Assembly: GCF_003990725.2 (NCBI RefSeq) | Contig: NZ_CP030064.1 | Coordinates: 1,736,001 to 1,800,000 of the forward strand | Length of the DNA: 64,000 bases | Reading direction: 5' to 3' | Origin: Halorubrum sp. PV6 | GTDB lineage: Archaea > Halobacteriota > Halobacteria > Halobacteriales > Haloferacaceae | Shown: positions 35,251 to 43,915 of the stretch, piece after piece | Layout of the letters: each line of letters opens with the position of its first letter | How positions within the stretch are numbered: the stretch's first letter is position 1 | Made by a program: the position numbers and the translations under genes | The notes under the pieces: model-generated | Seen by the model: the letters and a program-made list of their open reading frames with translations, nothing else | Told to the model about the DNA's origin: nothing | Database searches by the model: none

Positions 35251-35391
35251 ATGTCAGGAAAAGAAGTTGGTGGAATTATGGGCCTATTGGCTCTGTACTT
35301 CGTTTTCGACCTCTTCATCTGGAATGGCGGAATATTGAATCCGAGTATCCTATCTCGGATCGCGAATGTTGGGGTAATTACCCCGTTCTGA
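35251..35391 (+). CDS. 46-residue single-span membrane peptide
   Basis: From ATG 35251: MSGKEVGGIMGLLALYFVFDLFIWNGGILNPSILSRIANVGVITPF. One transmembrane helix (about 8-26). Its own leaderless promoter at 35217 and its place directly after the STAS genes suggest a small effector or toxin-like peptide; that role is speculation. No homologue is recognised. Confidence 0.4.
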   Translation: MSGKEVGGIMGLLALYFVFDLFIWNGGILNPSILSRIANVGVITPF

Positions 35392-35426
35392 ATCCCTGAA
35401 GGGGAAATGGCCCGATCAGTAGAGAG

Positions 35427-36005
35427 TCAGCAAATATCCACGACCTCAACAGGTCCTTCCATCACGATCTCCAGTTTCGGCTGTGCCGTCAGAGTTCCTT
35501 TCCAGTACTCCTGAATACCCTTCTGGCTATCCAGAAGGGACATATCGTGGAGTTCAAAATCTGATGGAACGACCTTATAAACTGGAACATTATCGTCACC
35601 AAATGTATCAATTACACCCCCACTTGGCCATGCGAAGTACGATTGTAGTCGAGAGTGCTTTTTAGGGAACCGCTCGCGACGAGTGCGTTCCGCGAGCCAT
35701 TCGTTGATCCCGTTTTTGACGTGTAGATACTGGCACTCACTGCCTGAAACAGGAGTTGGTATCCGTTTGTAGGCATACTGTAGGTAGTATTCCCGATTGT
35801 GGTCAATCTCGTAGAATGGGTGGAAGTAACGAGACCCGTGCGCGGATAGACCCTCTTGAAAGTCCTCGCGCACTTGGCCCTCATACTGAGAATCAACAGT
35901 GTGGGTTTCATCCGCTCTGTAGATCGTCAGATCCCAGTTGATATCCAGCGTATCTCCTACCGATAAGTCTCCTCGACGGTCAACGTGGTAAAATGGCGGT
36001 TCCAT
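35427..36005 (-). CDS. DUF2441-like protein downstream of the restriction enzyme
   Basis: 192 residues, MEPPFYHVDRRGDLSVGDTLDINWDLTIYRAD. The opening FYHVDRxGxLxxGDxLxL is what I recall for DUF2441 proteins; the rest is HPFYEIDHNREYYLQYAYKRIPTPVSGSECQYLHVKNGINEWLAERTRRERFP. The FYHVDR start recalls small ADP-ribosyltransferase-like folds, but I cannot confirm any catalytic residues. It follows the restriction-modification gene by 17 bases on the same strand, so the two are probably cotranscribed. AT-rich like the neighbouring cargo. Confidence 0.6.
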   Translation of the reverse strand: MEPPFYHVDRRGDLSVGDTLDINWDLTIYRADETHTVDSQYEGQVREDFQEGLSAHGSRYFHPFYEIDHNREYYLQYAYKRIPTPVSGSECQYLHVKNGINEWLAERTRRERFPKKHSRLQSYFAWPSGGVIDTFGDDNVPVYKVVPSDFELHDMSLLDSQKGIQEYWKGTLTAQPKLEIVMEGPVEVVDIC

Positions 36006-36022
36006 ATCGATAGCGTATGTGA

Positions 36023-39000
36023 CTAGTTTTCCCCGACAGCTTCCTCAACGATCTCGATCTCCCCGTCAGTCAGCCCGTACAACTCATACACGATCTCGTC
36101 GATCAGTGCGTCCGTCTGTTCGATCTTCGCGTCGAGCTCCTCGGCGCGCTCCTTCGTCTCCAGGTAGTTCTCCAAGTCGTCGGCCACGTCGTCGACGTCG
36201 GGCAGTTCGATCGCCTTCAGCCGGTCGATCAGCGAGTTCGTCTTCGTCGCCGTCTCGCGGAAGTTCGCGAAGCCGCCCGCCTCGTCGACCGCGACCGGCA
36301 CGAAGTGCTCGATCAGGTCCGCCTCGCGCTCGGTGAGGTCCGTGATCCGGAACGCCGGCAGGTACTCCGTCTCCGTGTAGCCCCATCGGTCAGTTTCGTG
36401 TGCGTCCTCGTCGTCAGGCTTGTAGCGAGCCGTGGCCTCGACGAGGACCGTGTTGGGTGACTCGCGATCGACGCGAGCGGTGCCGACTCGGAGGTTTGGA
36501 TATGTTTCTGCGGTGTCTGAAAGAGGACTATTTGGTTTAGAAACGGGCTGAACAAGCCCCATACTTGTCACTGATTTGTTTCTCTGATCAGAGATGTAGT
36601 CTCTAAAGTTTGTATTTAGTCGGAATTTCCGAGAATGGAATTTTGAAAGCTGTCGTGCCAACCAGCCGATGTATTCTCTGAGTACGCTGTCCTCACTCGA
36701 CTGGACTCGGTTGAGGAAATCAGGATCCCAGTTGAAAGAATGATCCTCAAGATGTTCCTGTAGATTAGATAGTTGACTCGCATTAGAATCACCTGAAATC
36801 TCAACAATTGGTAGGTCTTTCACGTGAGTTGTCCGCATCTCTAATCTTCCTCCCTGCTGTTCGTCCCCAAGGACAGAAACACGGAGCTTAGCGGATTCAA
36901 ACAAGAGTTTAGAATTCAGAACAGCCAGTAAGAAGTAGTTCTCTTCAGGTATTACGTAGCACTTGTTATTTGGATAATACCCCTGATCATCAATCGCAAA
37001 ACGAGGAGACATTGCTATTTCTGGGTAGATAATCTTTGACTCCTCGAACTCATGATAGTAGTCACAAGGTCTGAGTTCCCACCAAAATTCTCCCTGATCG
37101 TATCTCTCCCTCGCCTTCTCTTCAAATTCGGATAAGTGGTCTGCAACAGCAGGATACTCTCTAGAGAACCATTTCCATGCGTCTTCCTCAGCGGTGGTAC
37201 CCGCTCTTTTACCGGTCCATCCAGACTTGATAACGAGTAGATATTGATCGCTGTACTCTACATTGTACTGACGAATATCATCGCCAATGACCAGCGGTTG
37301 TATGAGATCCTTTGATTTCTCATGTTGGGACACAAGTTGATCCCGAGTTTCTCTGTCAAGTATGAATGCCTCGTTGAGTCCCGTTTTTATTCCCCAGTGA
37401 ATTTCGTCATTGATGTAGTCACCGAGCGCCGTACTCTGTTGTTCAATTTTGTCATGTATCTCGGCAATTCGCTGGGGGGCAAGCGACCAACCGGCCGTCT
37501 TTAATCCAGTATTTGACACCGTGTACTGGTGATCCTCCTCGTACGCTTTCAATGAGCTAAATGATAGTGTTCTGACCCGTGTAACTGTGACTGATTGTTC
37601 AGATACAGTCTGATTGTTTCCAATGAAAATTAGCGGGAACGTGGAGGCATCGTCGAACACCGGTAGTTCCCCGAAGTCGAGCAAACTCCGGATCTCGATG
37701 TTATTTCTCAGATATTCACGGATATTGCGGCCGTATTCCGCCCTCATGAATTTATTTGAGGTGATGTACCCTAAGTCACCAGATGTGGAAAGAATCTGAG
37801 TTGCTTTCTCGATGAAATAGACATACAGATCCGCAGAACTGCGATATGAGTCATATTCGACCTTCAAATACGGTTTGAGCTGGGTTATCTGTTCTTGGCG
37901 GACGTACGGCGGATTCCCTACGACCGCATCAAACCCCGCCACGCCCATTTTCTCGCCTTCCGCGTCGAAGAACACCTCAGGGAACTCCAGTTCCCAGTGG
38001 AAGAAGTCCTGCTCGGCGGCCGTCGCCTGTGCCGATTTGAACCACGGCTCCTCGCGGATCTCCGCCCAATCGTCCTCCGCTTCGATCGCTCCCGCCATCT
38101 GCTCGTAGGCGCCCTCCGGCACGTCACAGCCGAACTCCTCGGCGGTGTGGACGTTCGCCAACTCGAAGAGGCGCTTGTAGAGGGGATCGTCGCGGATCTC
38201 GTCGTACAGTTCCTCCATCGACTTGATTTCGTCGAGCGTCTCGTTGTCGTACGCGAGCAGGTCCGCCATCAGGTCCATCACGTGTTCGAGGGTGTCCTGC
38301 CGAACGCGCGCAAACGCCTGTGTGAGCGTGATCTGCCCGTCGTCGTCGCCCGGCCCATCGTCGCTCAGGACCTCCGTGATGTCGCTCCCGACGAGCGAGT
38401 TGCCCGGCTTCACGTGGTGATCGAGGAACGCGAGCGGCTGGTCCGCGGCGAGCGTCTCCAGCCACATTGAGAGCTTCGACAGCTCGACCGCCATCTCGTT
38501 GATGTCGACCCCGTAGATGACCTCCTTCGAGATCTGACGGCGGATGTGCTGCTCGTCTAAGAACCCCGCCTGCTCGTCGAGCGCCCGCACTTCGTCCATC
38601 ACCTGCTTCGAGAGGTAGCCCGTCGCCTTCGTGAGGAAGTGCCCCGACCCCATCGCCGGGTCGAGGATGCTCAGTTCCTGAATCCGATTGAAGAACTCCG
38701 CGGCGTACTCCACCGTCTCGGGTTCGTACCCCTCCGCGCGGAGGTCCTCGTGAATCTCGTCGAGCAGCGGGTCCACCGTCTCCTCAACGATGTAGGTGAC
38801 CACGTAGTCCGGCGTGTAGTACGCACCCGTCGCCTTCCGCTCGCCCTCGTCGTTGACGACGTACAGCCCGCCCTCGTCGACGACCTCGACCGCGTCCGAA
38901 ACCGAAACCTCGTCGCCCGACTTCCACACTTGTCCGCCGTCCTCGGCGACCGCCGCGACGCCCTCCGGCCCCGCGATCCGGAACTCGTGTTCTAGGAGCC

Positions 39001-40303
39001 CCTCGTAGATCGACCCGAGGTGCCGCGTGTCGAGGTCGGCGTAGTCCGCCGGAACGTGCTCGCCTTTGTCGTTCTCCGTGGTCGACAGCCAGAAGATGAC
39101 CTCCGCGATGTACGGGTCCTTCACGTCGTTCTCGGTCAGGAACGCGTGGTCATCGCGGCTGAACAGGCCGCCGTTGTACGGTGGGATGTCCAGGTCCTCC
39201 TCGCCCTCGTCGATCAGCTCGAACAGCTCCGAGAGCCGCCCCCAGATCGACGAGGAGTACTGACTGAACTCCTGCTCGAATGCAGCGCCTGACTCGACGT
39301 CGAGCCCGTCGACCTCGTCGAGTATCTCTTCGCGCTTCGCTTCAAGGCTGAAGTACTCCTGGTACTCCTCGCTGGCGGCCGGATCGTCGGGATCGATCAG
39401 TCCGCGCGATTCCGCGTAGAGCACGAACATCAGCCGATAGAGTAGCACCAACGACTGTTCTTTCAGTTCGTCGGCACTGAGCCCGTCCTCGTCGTTGGGA
39501 TCGATTTCCAGATCGTTCGACTCGACGAACCCCTTCCCGAGCACTCGCAGCGCTCGGAACACGTTGTCTTGGAGGTCCTCACCGAGTTCCTGTGCGGCCG
39601 TTTCCGATTCGGACCACACGTCGTCGAGGAAGGAACTGCCGGCCGTCTCGACGAACGCACCGGGCCGGAAGAAGACGTAGAAGTACTTGAACGCCTCTAC
39701 GTTCCCGCTCTCCAGAATCTCCGGGAGGTCGACCTCGTAGTAGGTCTGTGTCTCGTAGTCTTTCGTCCCGTAGAGCCGCCACTTCTTCCCGTCAGTGAGG
39801 ATCCCCCAGTTCAGATCGCCGGGAGTCCGTTCGAGGTAGAACTTGACCTGGTGAGAGGCGTCGCGATACGACCGCTGTTCGGAGAAGAACTTCTCGAAGT
39901 CGGCGTCCCACTGCTTTGCTTCAAGGATCGACAGCGCCCGAGAGAAGTGTCCTTCCGTCCCGCTGTCGAGCGCCTGCCGGGCGCTCTCGCGGCGCACGTC
40001 CTTGCTCTCGAAGAGCAGCCTGTCGACGTAGCCGCCGCCGTCCGGAAGCGTCACCTCAGAACTCGTGCCGTACCCGAGAATGTCGAGGACTTCGGCGATC
40101 CACGTATCGATCAGTTCGTCCTCCTTGTAGGATGGAAGGAGCGCTCCCTCCTGGTTCCAGAGGTCACGAATCTGCTCGAAGGCTTCCTCGGCTTCGGCGT
40201 CACAGTCCCACGCGTCGAGATCGGCAACGCGCTCGTCGAGATAGTAGCCAGAGAAGAGGCTGGAGTTCCGATAGGGACCACTTCCGAGCGTCGCTTGGCT
40301 CAT
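36023..40303 (-). CDS. Type IIG (Eco57I-like) restriction-modification enzyme
   Basis: 1426 residues combining nuclease, methyltransferase and specificity parts. Residues about 88-135 hold a PD-(D/E)XK-type site (D94 in YVDRLLFES, E128 and K130 in ILEAKQW). The methyltransferase has motif X ATGAYYTPDYVVTYIV (491-506), motif I DPAMGSGHF (548-556) and motif IV NPPY (797-800), an N6-adenine gamma-class pattern. The region from about residue 801 to 1275 is the target-recognition part and is distinctly AT-rich in DNA (about 36480-37900) compared with the GC-rich flanks. The C-terminal helical domain (about 1300-1420) closes the protein. It probably protects the element and host from unmodified DNA. 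A TATTTAAT box lies 31 bases upstream of the start. Confidence 0.92.
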   Translation of the reverse strand: MSQATLGSGPYRNSSLFSGYYLDERVADLDAWDCDAEAEEAFEQIRDLWNQEGALLPSYKEDELIDTWIAEVLDILGYGTSSEVTLPDGGGYVDRLLFESKDVRRESARQALDSGTEGHFSRALSILEAKQWDADFEKFFSEQRSYRDASHQVKFYLERTPGDLNWGILTDGKKWRLYGTKDYETQTYYEVDLPEILESGNVEAFKYFYVFFRPGAFVETAGSSFLDDVWSESETAAQELGEDLQDNVFRALRVLGKGFVESNDLEIDPNDEDGLSADELKEQSLVLLYRLMFVLYAESRGLIDPDDPAASEEYQEYFSLEAKREEILDEVDGLDVESGAAFEQEFSQYSSSIWGRLSELFELIDEGEEDLDIPPYNGGLFSRDDHAFLTENDVKDPYIAEVIFWLSTTENDKGEHVPADYADLDTRHLGSIYEGLLEHEFRIAGPEGVAAVAEDGGQVWKSGDEVSVSDAVEVVDEGGLYVVNDEGERKATGAYYTPDYVVTYIVEETVDPLLDEIHEDLRAEGYEPETVEYAAEFFNRIQELSILDPAMGSGHFLTKATGYLSKQVMDEVRALDEQAGFLDEQHIRRQISKEVIYGVDINEMAVELSKLSMWLETLAADQPLAFLDHHVKPGNSLVGSDITEVLSDDGPGDDDGQITLTQAFARVRQDTLEHVMDLMADLLAYDNETLDEIKSMEELYDEIRDDPLYKRLFELANVHTAEEFGCDVPEGAYEQMAGAIEAEDDWAEIREEPWFKSAQATAAEQDFFHWELEFPEVFFDAEGEKMGVAGFDAVVGNPPYVRQEQITQLKPYLKVEYDSYRSSADLYVYFIEKATQILSTSGDLGYITSNKFMRAEYGRNIREYLRNNIEIRSLLDFGELPVFDDASTFPLIFIGNNQTVSEQSVTVTRVRTLSFSSLKAYEEDHQYTVSNTGLKTAGWSLAPQRIAEIHDKIEQQSTALGDYINDEIHWGIKTGLNEAFILDRETRDQLVSQHEKSKDLIQPLVIGDDIRQYNVEYSDQYLLVIKSGWTGKRAGTTAEEDAWKWFSREYPAVADHLSEFEEKARERYDQGEFWWELRPCDYYHEFEESKIIYPEIAMSPRFAIDDQGYYPNNKCYVIPEENYFLLAVLNSKLLFESAKLRVSVLGDEQQGGRLEMRTTHVKDLPIVEISGDSNASQLSNLQEHLEDHSFNWDPDFLNRVQSSEDSVLREYIGWLARQLSKFHSRKFRLNTNFRDYISDQRNKSVTSMGLVQPVSKPNSPLSDTAETYPNLRVGTARVDRESPNTVLVEATARYKPDDEDAHETDRWGYTETEYLPAFRITDLTEREADLIEHFVPVAVDEAGGFANFRETATKTNSLIDRLKAIELPDVDDVADDLENYLETKERAEELDAKIEQTDALIDEIVYELYGLTDGEIEIVEEAVGEN

Positions 40304-40330
40304 TGAATATCAAACCCACACGTCAGCGCG

Positions 40331-40338
40331 ATTAAATA
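40331..40338 (-). promoter_or_regulatory. TATA box of the restriction-modification gene
   Basis: TATTTAAT on the minus strand centred about 31 bases before the ATG at 40303, predicting a leader of only about five bases. It indicates the restriction gene has its own promoter, separate from the toxin upstream. Confidence 0.5.
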
Positions 40339-40475
40339 GATGACGGAGCGGTTACCAGATATGAGTTGTACGAGAACCTTCTGACTTCTCCCCGTCTTCA
40401 GTATATTTTAGAATGGGTTACGTAGAAAAATACGGATTGGCTAGACATCTCGGATCAGATCCGCAGTACTCTCTT

Positions 40476-40742
40476 CTACCGGTAGAGGTTCTCGCGGTGG
40501 CGGGCCTCATGGACGATGATCTCATTGGTGTCGACATCGATGTCCGCAAAGACACGGTACGAACCCCAGTTGAACTTGCCACCAGCCTGCCCCGCCCACG
40601 CACTGTACCCCCAATCGTACGGCGTCCGCCACTCGTCGTTCGCGACACGCTCCAGTTTCTTCTCAACCTTCGACGCGGCCTCAGTATCGAGCGTCTCAAA
40701 GGCCTCCTCAACTCCGCCTGCGAAAGAGATCGTGTAAGCCAT
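40476..40742 (-). CDS. Orphan RelE/ParE-type toxin
   Basis: 88 residues, MAYTISFAGGVEEAFETLDTEAASKVEKKLERVANDEW. The C-terminal block KFNWGSYRVFADIDVDTNEIIVHEARHRENLYR is the RelE/ParE fold signature (G-Y-R-V, then I-V-H-x-x-x-HR-x-x-x-Y). Family toxins cleave mRNA in the ribosome or poison gyrase. No antitoxin gene of normal length lies on either side (40304-40475 and 40743-41051), so it may be a relic, a stabilising module with a distant partner, or an uncoupled toxin. A hairpin lies 12 bases upstream. Confidence 0.8.
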   Translation of the reverse strand: MAYTISFAGGVEEAFETLDTEAASKVEKKLERVANDEWRTPYDWGYSAWAGQAGGKFNWGSYRVFADIDVDTNEIIVHEARHRENLYR

Positions 40743-40753
40743 TTTAGGTCTCC

Positions 40754-40776
40754 CCAGAGCCGTGTAGCGGCTCTGG
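40754..40776. promoter_or_regulatory. 9-base-pair hairpin in the toxin leader
   Basis: CCAGAGCCG-TGTAG-CGGCTCTGG, a perfect 9-bp stem with a 5-base loop, ending 12 bases from the toxin start. In RNA it could mask the start region; in DNA it could be an operator. Confidence 0.5.
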
Positions 40777-40840
40777 AGTGACTTCCTCAGTTTGACGACG
40801 AGGTTGGCTTTCTTTGTGCTATCACATACGCTAATTGATT

Positions 40841-40851
40841 ATATAAATATT
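40841..40851 (-). promoter_or_regulatory. TATA box of the toxin gene
   Basis: AAATATTTATAT-type box on the minus strand. It predicts transcription from about 40818 and a leader of roughly 75 bases that includes the hairpin. Confidence 0.5.
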
Positions 40852-41051
40852 TCGTAAGGTGGGATTTGACGATTGGTAGTCGGATCCCATCCATCGATTT
40901 CGGCATCTGTGCCTTCCTCCATCCCGCGGGGGGGGTGGGGGGCTGGCGTACGCGCGAGCGCGTAATCTCCCGCCAGCGCGGTTCGCCAAGATTTTTTGCT
41001 CCGATCGAAATCGGAACTTCGAACTCGTCGAGACTCCGAGACGGGCTCCAG

Positions 41052-41663
41052 TCAGACCCGATCGATGTGGTCGTAGACCCGTTCAGTCGTCTGAATGCTC
41101 GCGTGCCTCAGCCGGTTCCGAACGTCGTAGAACGTGTTCCCCTCCTCGACGTTCAGCATCCGATACGCGACGCTGTGCCGGAGCGTGTGCGGCGTCACAT
41201 CTTCCGGCTCGCCTCGGCCGGTGAGCGTCATCGGTCGCACATCGGCGGCGACGGCGGCCGCTCGAACCACGTTTCGCACCGACTCGGTCGACATCCGCTC
41301 GGTCTGTCTCGACGGCCACAGCGCCGGCGACTCCTTCCATCGCCCGCCGAGGTACATCCGGAGCGTCCGGACGGTCTCGTCGGCGAGCCCGATCTCGGTG
41401 TAGCTCGGGGAGCGATCCGTCGGGTAGTCCTTCTGGAGTCCGGCTGGCAGCGCTATCACGCCGTCGTCGAGGTCGACGTGATCCTCGACGTCGAGCGCGA
41501 CCGCTTCGCTCACTCGAATGCCCGTGTCGTACAGCGTCGCGATCAGCGCGTCGTTGCGCGCGGCTAGGTACGTCGCGCTCGCCTCCACGGTCGCGCTCCG
41601 CATCTGGTCGACCTGCTCCGGCTTCAGCCAGACGGTCGCTTTCTCCTCAGTTTGGGTTTTCAT
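41052..41663 (-). CDS. Short tyrosine recombinase (catalytic domain only)
   Basis: 203 residues, MKTQTEEKATVWLKPEQVDQMRSATVEASATYLAARNDALIATLYDTGIRVSEAVALDVEDHVDLDD. The first arginine is in YDTGIRVSEA, HxxR in TPHTLRHSVA, and the C-terminus has the H of LRHASIQ with Y in ERVYDHIDRV. It lacks an N-terminal core-binding domain, like resolvase-type or virus-borne XerC/D relatives. Possible roles are element resolution or inversion. Confidence 0.88.
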   Translation of the reverse strand: MKTQTEEKATVWLKPEQVDQMRSATVEASATYLAARNDALIATLYDTGIRVSEAVALDVEDHVDLDDGVIALPAGLQKDYPTDRSPSYTEIGLADETVRTLRMYLGGRWKESPALWPSRQTERMSTESVRNVVRAAAVAADVRPMTLTGRGEPEDVTPHTLRHSVAYRMLNVEEGNTFYDVRNRLRHASIQTTERVYDHIDRV

Positions 41664-41764
41664 TATTCGGTGTGTTTCGCAGGGTGTCTTTTATAAGCGG
41701 TACAGCGAGGAAGCGCGGTGAGTTTTGGATTCTATAACAAGAATCCAAAACTCGTCTGAGGCTT

Positions 41765-43156
41765 TCACACACCTCCGTCGGTGAACGCCGATAGCGGTCT
41801 CTCGCCGTCGTCGAGAAGCCGTTCAGGGTCATCAACGTCGACACCGACTCGGCGCTGTGCCATCGCGACGTACTCCGGGTTCAGGTCGATCCCGATGAAC
41901 TGGCGCCCGAGGCGCTTCGCTACCAGGGCTGTCGTTCCGGCGCCTGCGAACGGGTCCAACACGATCCCCGATTCAGTCTCGCTTGTCTCACAGTCGCAGG
42001 CCTGACTCCAGCCATCAGTCTCTCGGCCGGTCATTGTGATCTCGCGGAAGTACCCGCCGAGTACGTCTTTCGCCTCGCGAGCCAGTTGTTCTGTCTCGTC
42101 AGTGTTGCGTCCGGCGCCGGACTGCTCTTTTCCTGCCGCAGCGTCTGAGAACCCGGTCGCACGGGCCGCCTTCAGGTGCTCTTCGGAGAGGTCAGAGTTG
42201 TCGAACCGTTCGAGCGCCTTCCGTAACTGCGGCCGCTCGATTGTCGAGCGATCGCGTTTCCAGACCGGTACGTCGCGCGTGGTCCGCTCGTAGGGTGTGC
42301 TACACTCCGCGCACACCCGTTCCGGGCACGACGACTTGATCGGCGTCTCGCAGAGTTCCGGCGGGTATACAGCGAAGTGTGCCTCCGGGAACGGCTTGGT
42401 CGTGATCTCCAGCACGTCTCCGGGGTTCTTCCCATTCGGGTGGCAGGCGTCCTTGGGATCCATTCGAGCATGTTCCTCAGCGTTCTCACGAGGGCACGCA
42501 GCCATCTGGAGCCCGCCAGTGTAGTTTCCGGACTCCTTTGCTCGCTCGATTCGGTCGAACGACGCGTCTGCGTGCGGCTCGCGGACAGCGTCGAGGTCGA
42601 ACCAGTAATTCGGCGCCGGCGTCAGGTGAAACAGGAACTCCTTGTGTTCGTTGAGCCGGTCTTTCACCGGATTCGGCATCGCCGCTGGCTTCGACCAGAC
42701 CGCATCAGAGCGAACGATCCAGCCCGCGTCTTGGAGCGCGATAGCGACCCGGTGCGGGATCAGCATCTTCGACTTCCGACGGAAGCGGGTCGCCTGCTTG
42801 GGGAGTTGGTCCGAGTCGGGGCGATAGCTCTCCTTCGGCTCGCCGTCGTCGTCGGTCCACTGACCTCGGCCGCTCCCCGCGAAAGAGTCGCCGAGGTTCA
42901 ACCACCAGTTTCCGTCGTCCCGAAGCACTCGCCGGAGCTCGAGGGCGACGCCCTCCAGTTCGGAGATGTACTTGTCGACCGTCTCCTCTAAGCCGATCTG
43001 GCCGTCTACTTCGTAGTCGCGTAGGCCAAAGTACGGCGGGGAAGTCATTACACAGTGGACCGACGACTCCGGCATCTCGCGGAGCGTCTCGACCGCGTCG
43101 CCCTGGTGGATGTCGTTGATCCAGCGGTCGATCGCGTCACCGGATCGATCAGTCAC
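41765..43156 (-). CDS. DNA methyltransferase, beta class
   Basis: 463 residues from GTG complement 43154-43156, which overlaps the previous gene's stop by four bases (GTGA). Motif IV TSPPY (38-42) comes first and motif I DPFAGAGTT near residue 410, so the order is permuted (beta class; N4-cytosine or N6-adenine). A cysteine-rich insert CPERVCAECSTPYERTTR suggests a small zinc site, as in virus-borne enzymes. No restriction partner is adjacent; an orphan methyltransferase is typical for evading host restriction. Last gene of the 47811-41765 operon. Confidence 0.9.
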   Translation of the reverse strand: MTDRSGDAIDRWINDIHQGDAVETLREMPESSVHCVMTSPPYFGLRDYEVDGQIGLEETVDKYISELEGVALELRRVLRDDGNWWLNLGDSFAGSGRGQWTDDDGEPKESYRPDSDQLPKQATRFRRKSKMLIPHRVAIALQDAGWIVRSDAVWSKPAAMPNPVKDRLNEHKEFLFHLTPAPNYWFDLDAVREPHADASFDRIERAKESGNYTGGLQMAACPRENAEEHARMDPKDACHPNGKNPGDVLEITTKPFPEAHFAVYPPELCETPIKSSCPERVCAECSTPYERTTRDVPVWKRDRSTIERPQLRKALERFDNSDLSEEHLKAARATGFSDAAAGKEQSGAGRNTDETEQLAREAKDVLGGYFREITMTGRETDGWSQACDCETSETESGIVLDPFAGAGTTALVAKRLGRQFIGIDLNPEYVAMAQRRVGVDVDDPERLLDDGERPLSAFTDGGV

Positions 43157-43641
43157 GCTGAACCACCCGCCCACTTGTTAAGCGTATGCTGGTTCTCGGG
43201 TTCAGGAACCGCGAATTCCATCTTCTCATCAGTATCGATCTGATGGACATCAGCGAGGTGCCAGCCGAAGGCGTTCCCTGACGGGAAGCGCTCGTGGCAG
43301 AGAGTGCACCGAGCCGGATTGGAGATGTCGATCACGACAGGCTCCGGTTCTCCGAGCTGCTCGCGATAGACGTAGGACCATCCAGTGAACTGCGAGTGGC
43401 CGTCAATAGATCTGACTAGGCTATCTCTGAGTACCTCGTCGATGTGGTAGAGACCTCGCTTCCACTGGCCGAGGCTCTCTGAGTACTTGAGACGTTCCAG
43501 GCGCCCGTGCGGACCGCGGAACAGGTAGTCGTCCTTCCCGCTCCAGTCGTTGATGATCTGAACGCCGAGCCGGGCAGAGATCTCTCCGAGGACCACATCG
43601 GCCGGATGATCGACACCTCTTCCAGACGACTCACTCCCCAT
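43153..43641 (-). CDS. C2H2 zinc-finger protein
   Basis: 162 residues from ATG complement 43639-43641 (MGSESSGRGVDHPADVVLGEISARLGV). The C-terminal half has CTLCHERFPSGNAFGWHLADVHQID, a C2H2 finger (CxxC-x12-HxxxxH). The N-terminal part has a beta pattern (DYLFRGPHGRLERLKYSESLGQWKRGLYHIDEVL). Probably DNA-binding. Overlaps the methyltransferase start by four bases. Confidence 0.75.
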   Translation of the reverse strand: MGSESSGRGVDHPADVVLGEISARLGVQIINDWSGKDDYLFRGPHGRLERLKYSESLGQWKRGLYHIDEVLRDSLVRSIDGHSQFTGWSYVYREQLGEPEPVVIDISNPARCTLCHERFPSGNAFGWHLADVHQIDTDEKMEFAVPEPENQHTLNKWAGGSA

Positions 43642-43912
43642 CGTAGACCTCCGGTTCGAGGCGGGTTCGTGCGTCGCACAGTCGGTTCCAGCCGGCCACG
43701 GCGGTTTCGGCTCCACGAAAGAGCCCGTACATCAGCGCCGCCGCACCGACGTAGAACGTCGCGAGGAACGGGTAGACCGCGAGCAGCGGCGCGAGTCGAG
43801 CGCGGCCGTAGGCGGTCCGCTCTCGCCACTCAGTCCGGAGGTGCGATACGTCGAGCCGGACGCCGTCGACGATGGCGACGAACGCGTCCGCGAGTTCCTC
43901 ACGCCCCGACAT
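43631..43912 (-). CDS. Small membrane protein, unknown
   Basis: 93 residues, MSGREELADAFVAIVDGVRLDVSHLRTEWRERTAYGR. One clear hydrophobic segment (PLLAVYPFLATFYVGAAALMYGLF, about 42-65). It overlaps the zinc-finger gene and follows the next small membrane gene by only three bases. Unknown function. Confidence 0.6.
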   Translation of the reverse strand: MSGREELADAFVAIVDGVRLDVSHLRTEWRERTAYGRARLAPLLAVYPFLATFYVGAAALMYGLFRGAETAVAGWNRLCDARTRLEPEVYDGE

Positions 43913-43915
43913 CGG

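Larger units (their letters stand above)
40743..41051. other. Intergenic region between toxin and second recombinase
   Basis: 309 bases holding the toxin promoter and hairpin, then a G-run (about 40927-40940) and a GC-rich segment. No antitoxin gene or other frame with support was found. A frame upstream of the toxin start is open for 27 codons but has no ATG, GTG or TTG. Confidence 0.5.

Noticed and set aside
36023-40303. BREX or DISARM system around the large methyltransferase
   Set aside because: The protein has a PglX-like methyltransferase look, but no BrxC, BrxL, PglZ, DrmA or DrmB homologue lies nearby. A stand-alone type IIG enzyme fits better.
40743-40823. Upstream extension or antitoxin for the RelE-type toxin
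   Set aside because: The frame is open for 27 codons in phase but lacks ATG, GTG or TTG, and no separate short gene has support.
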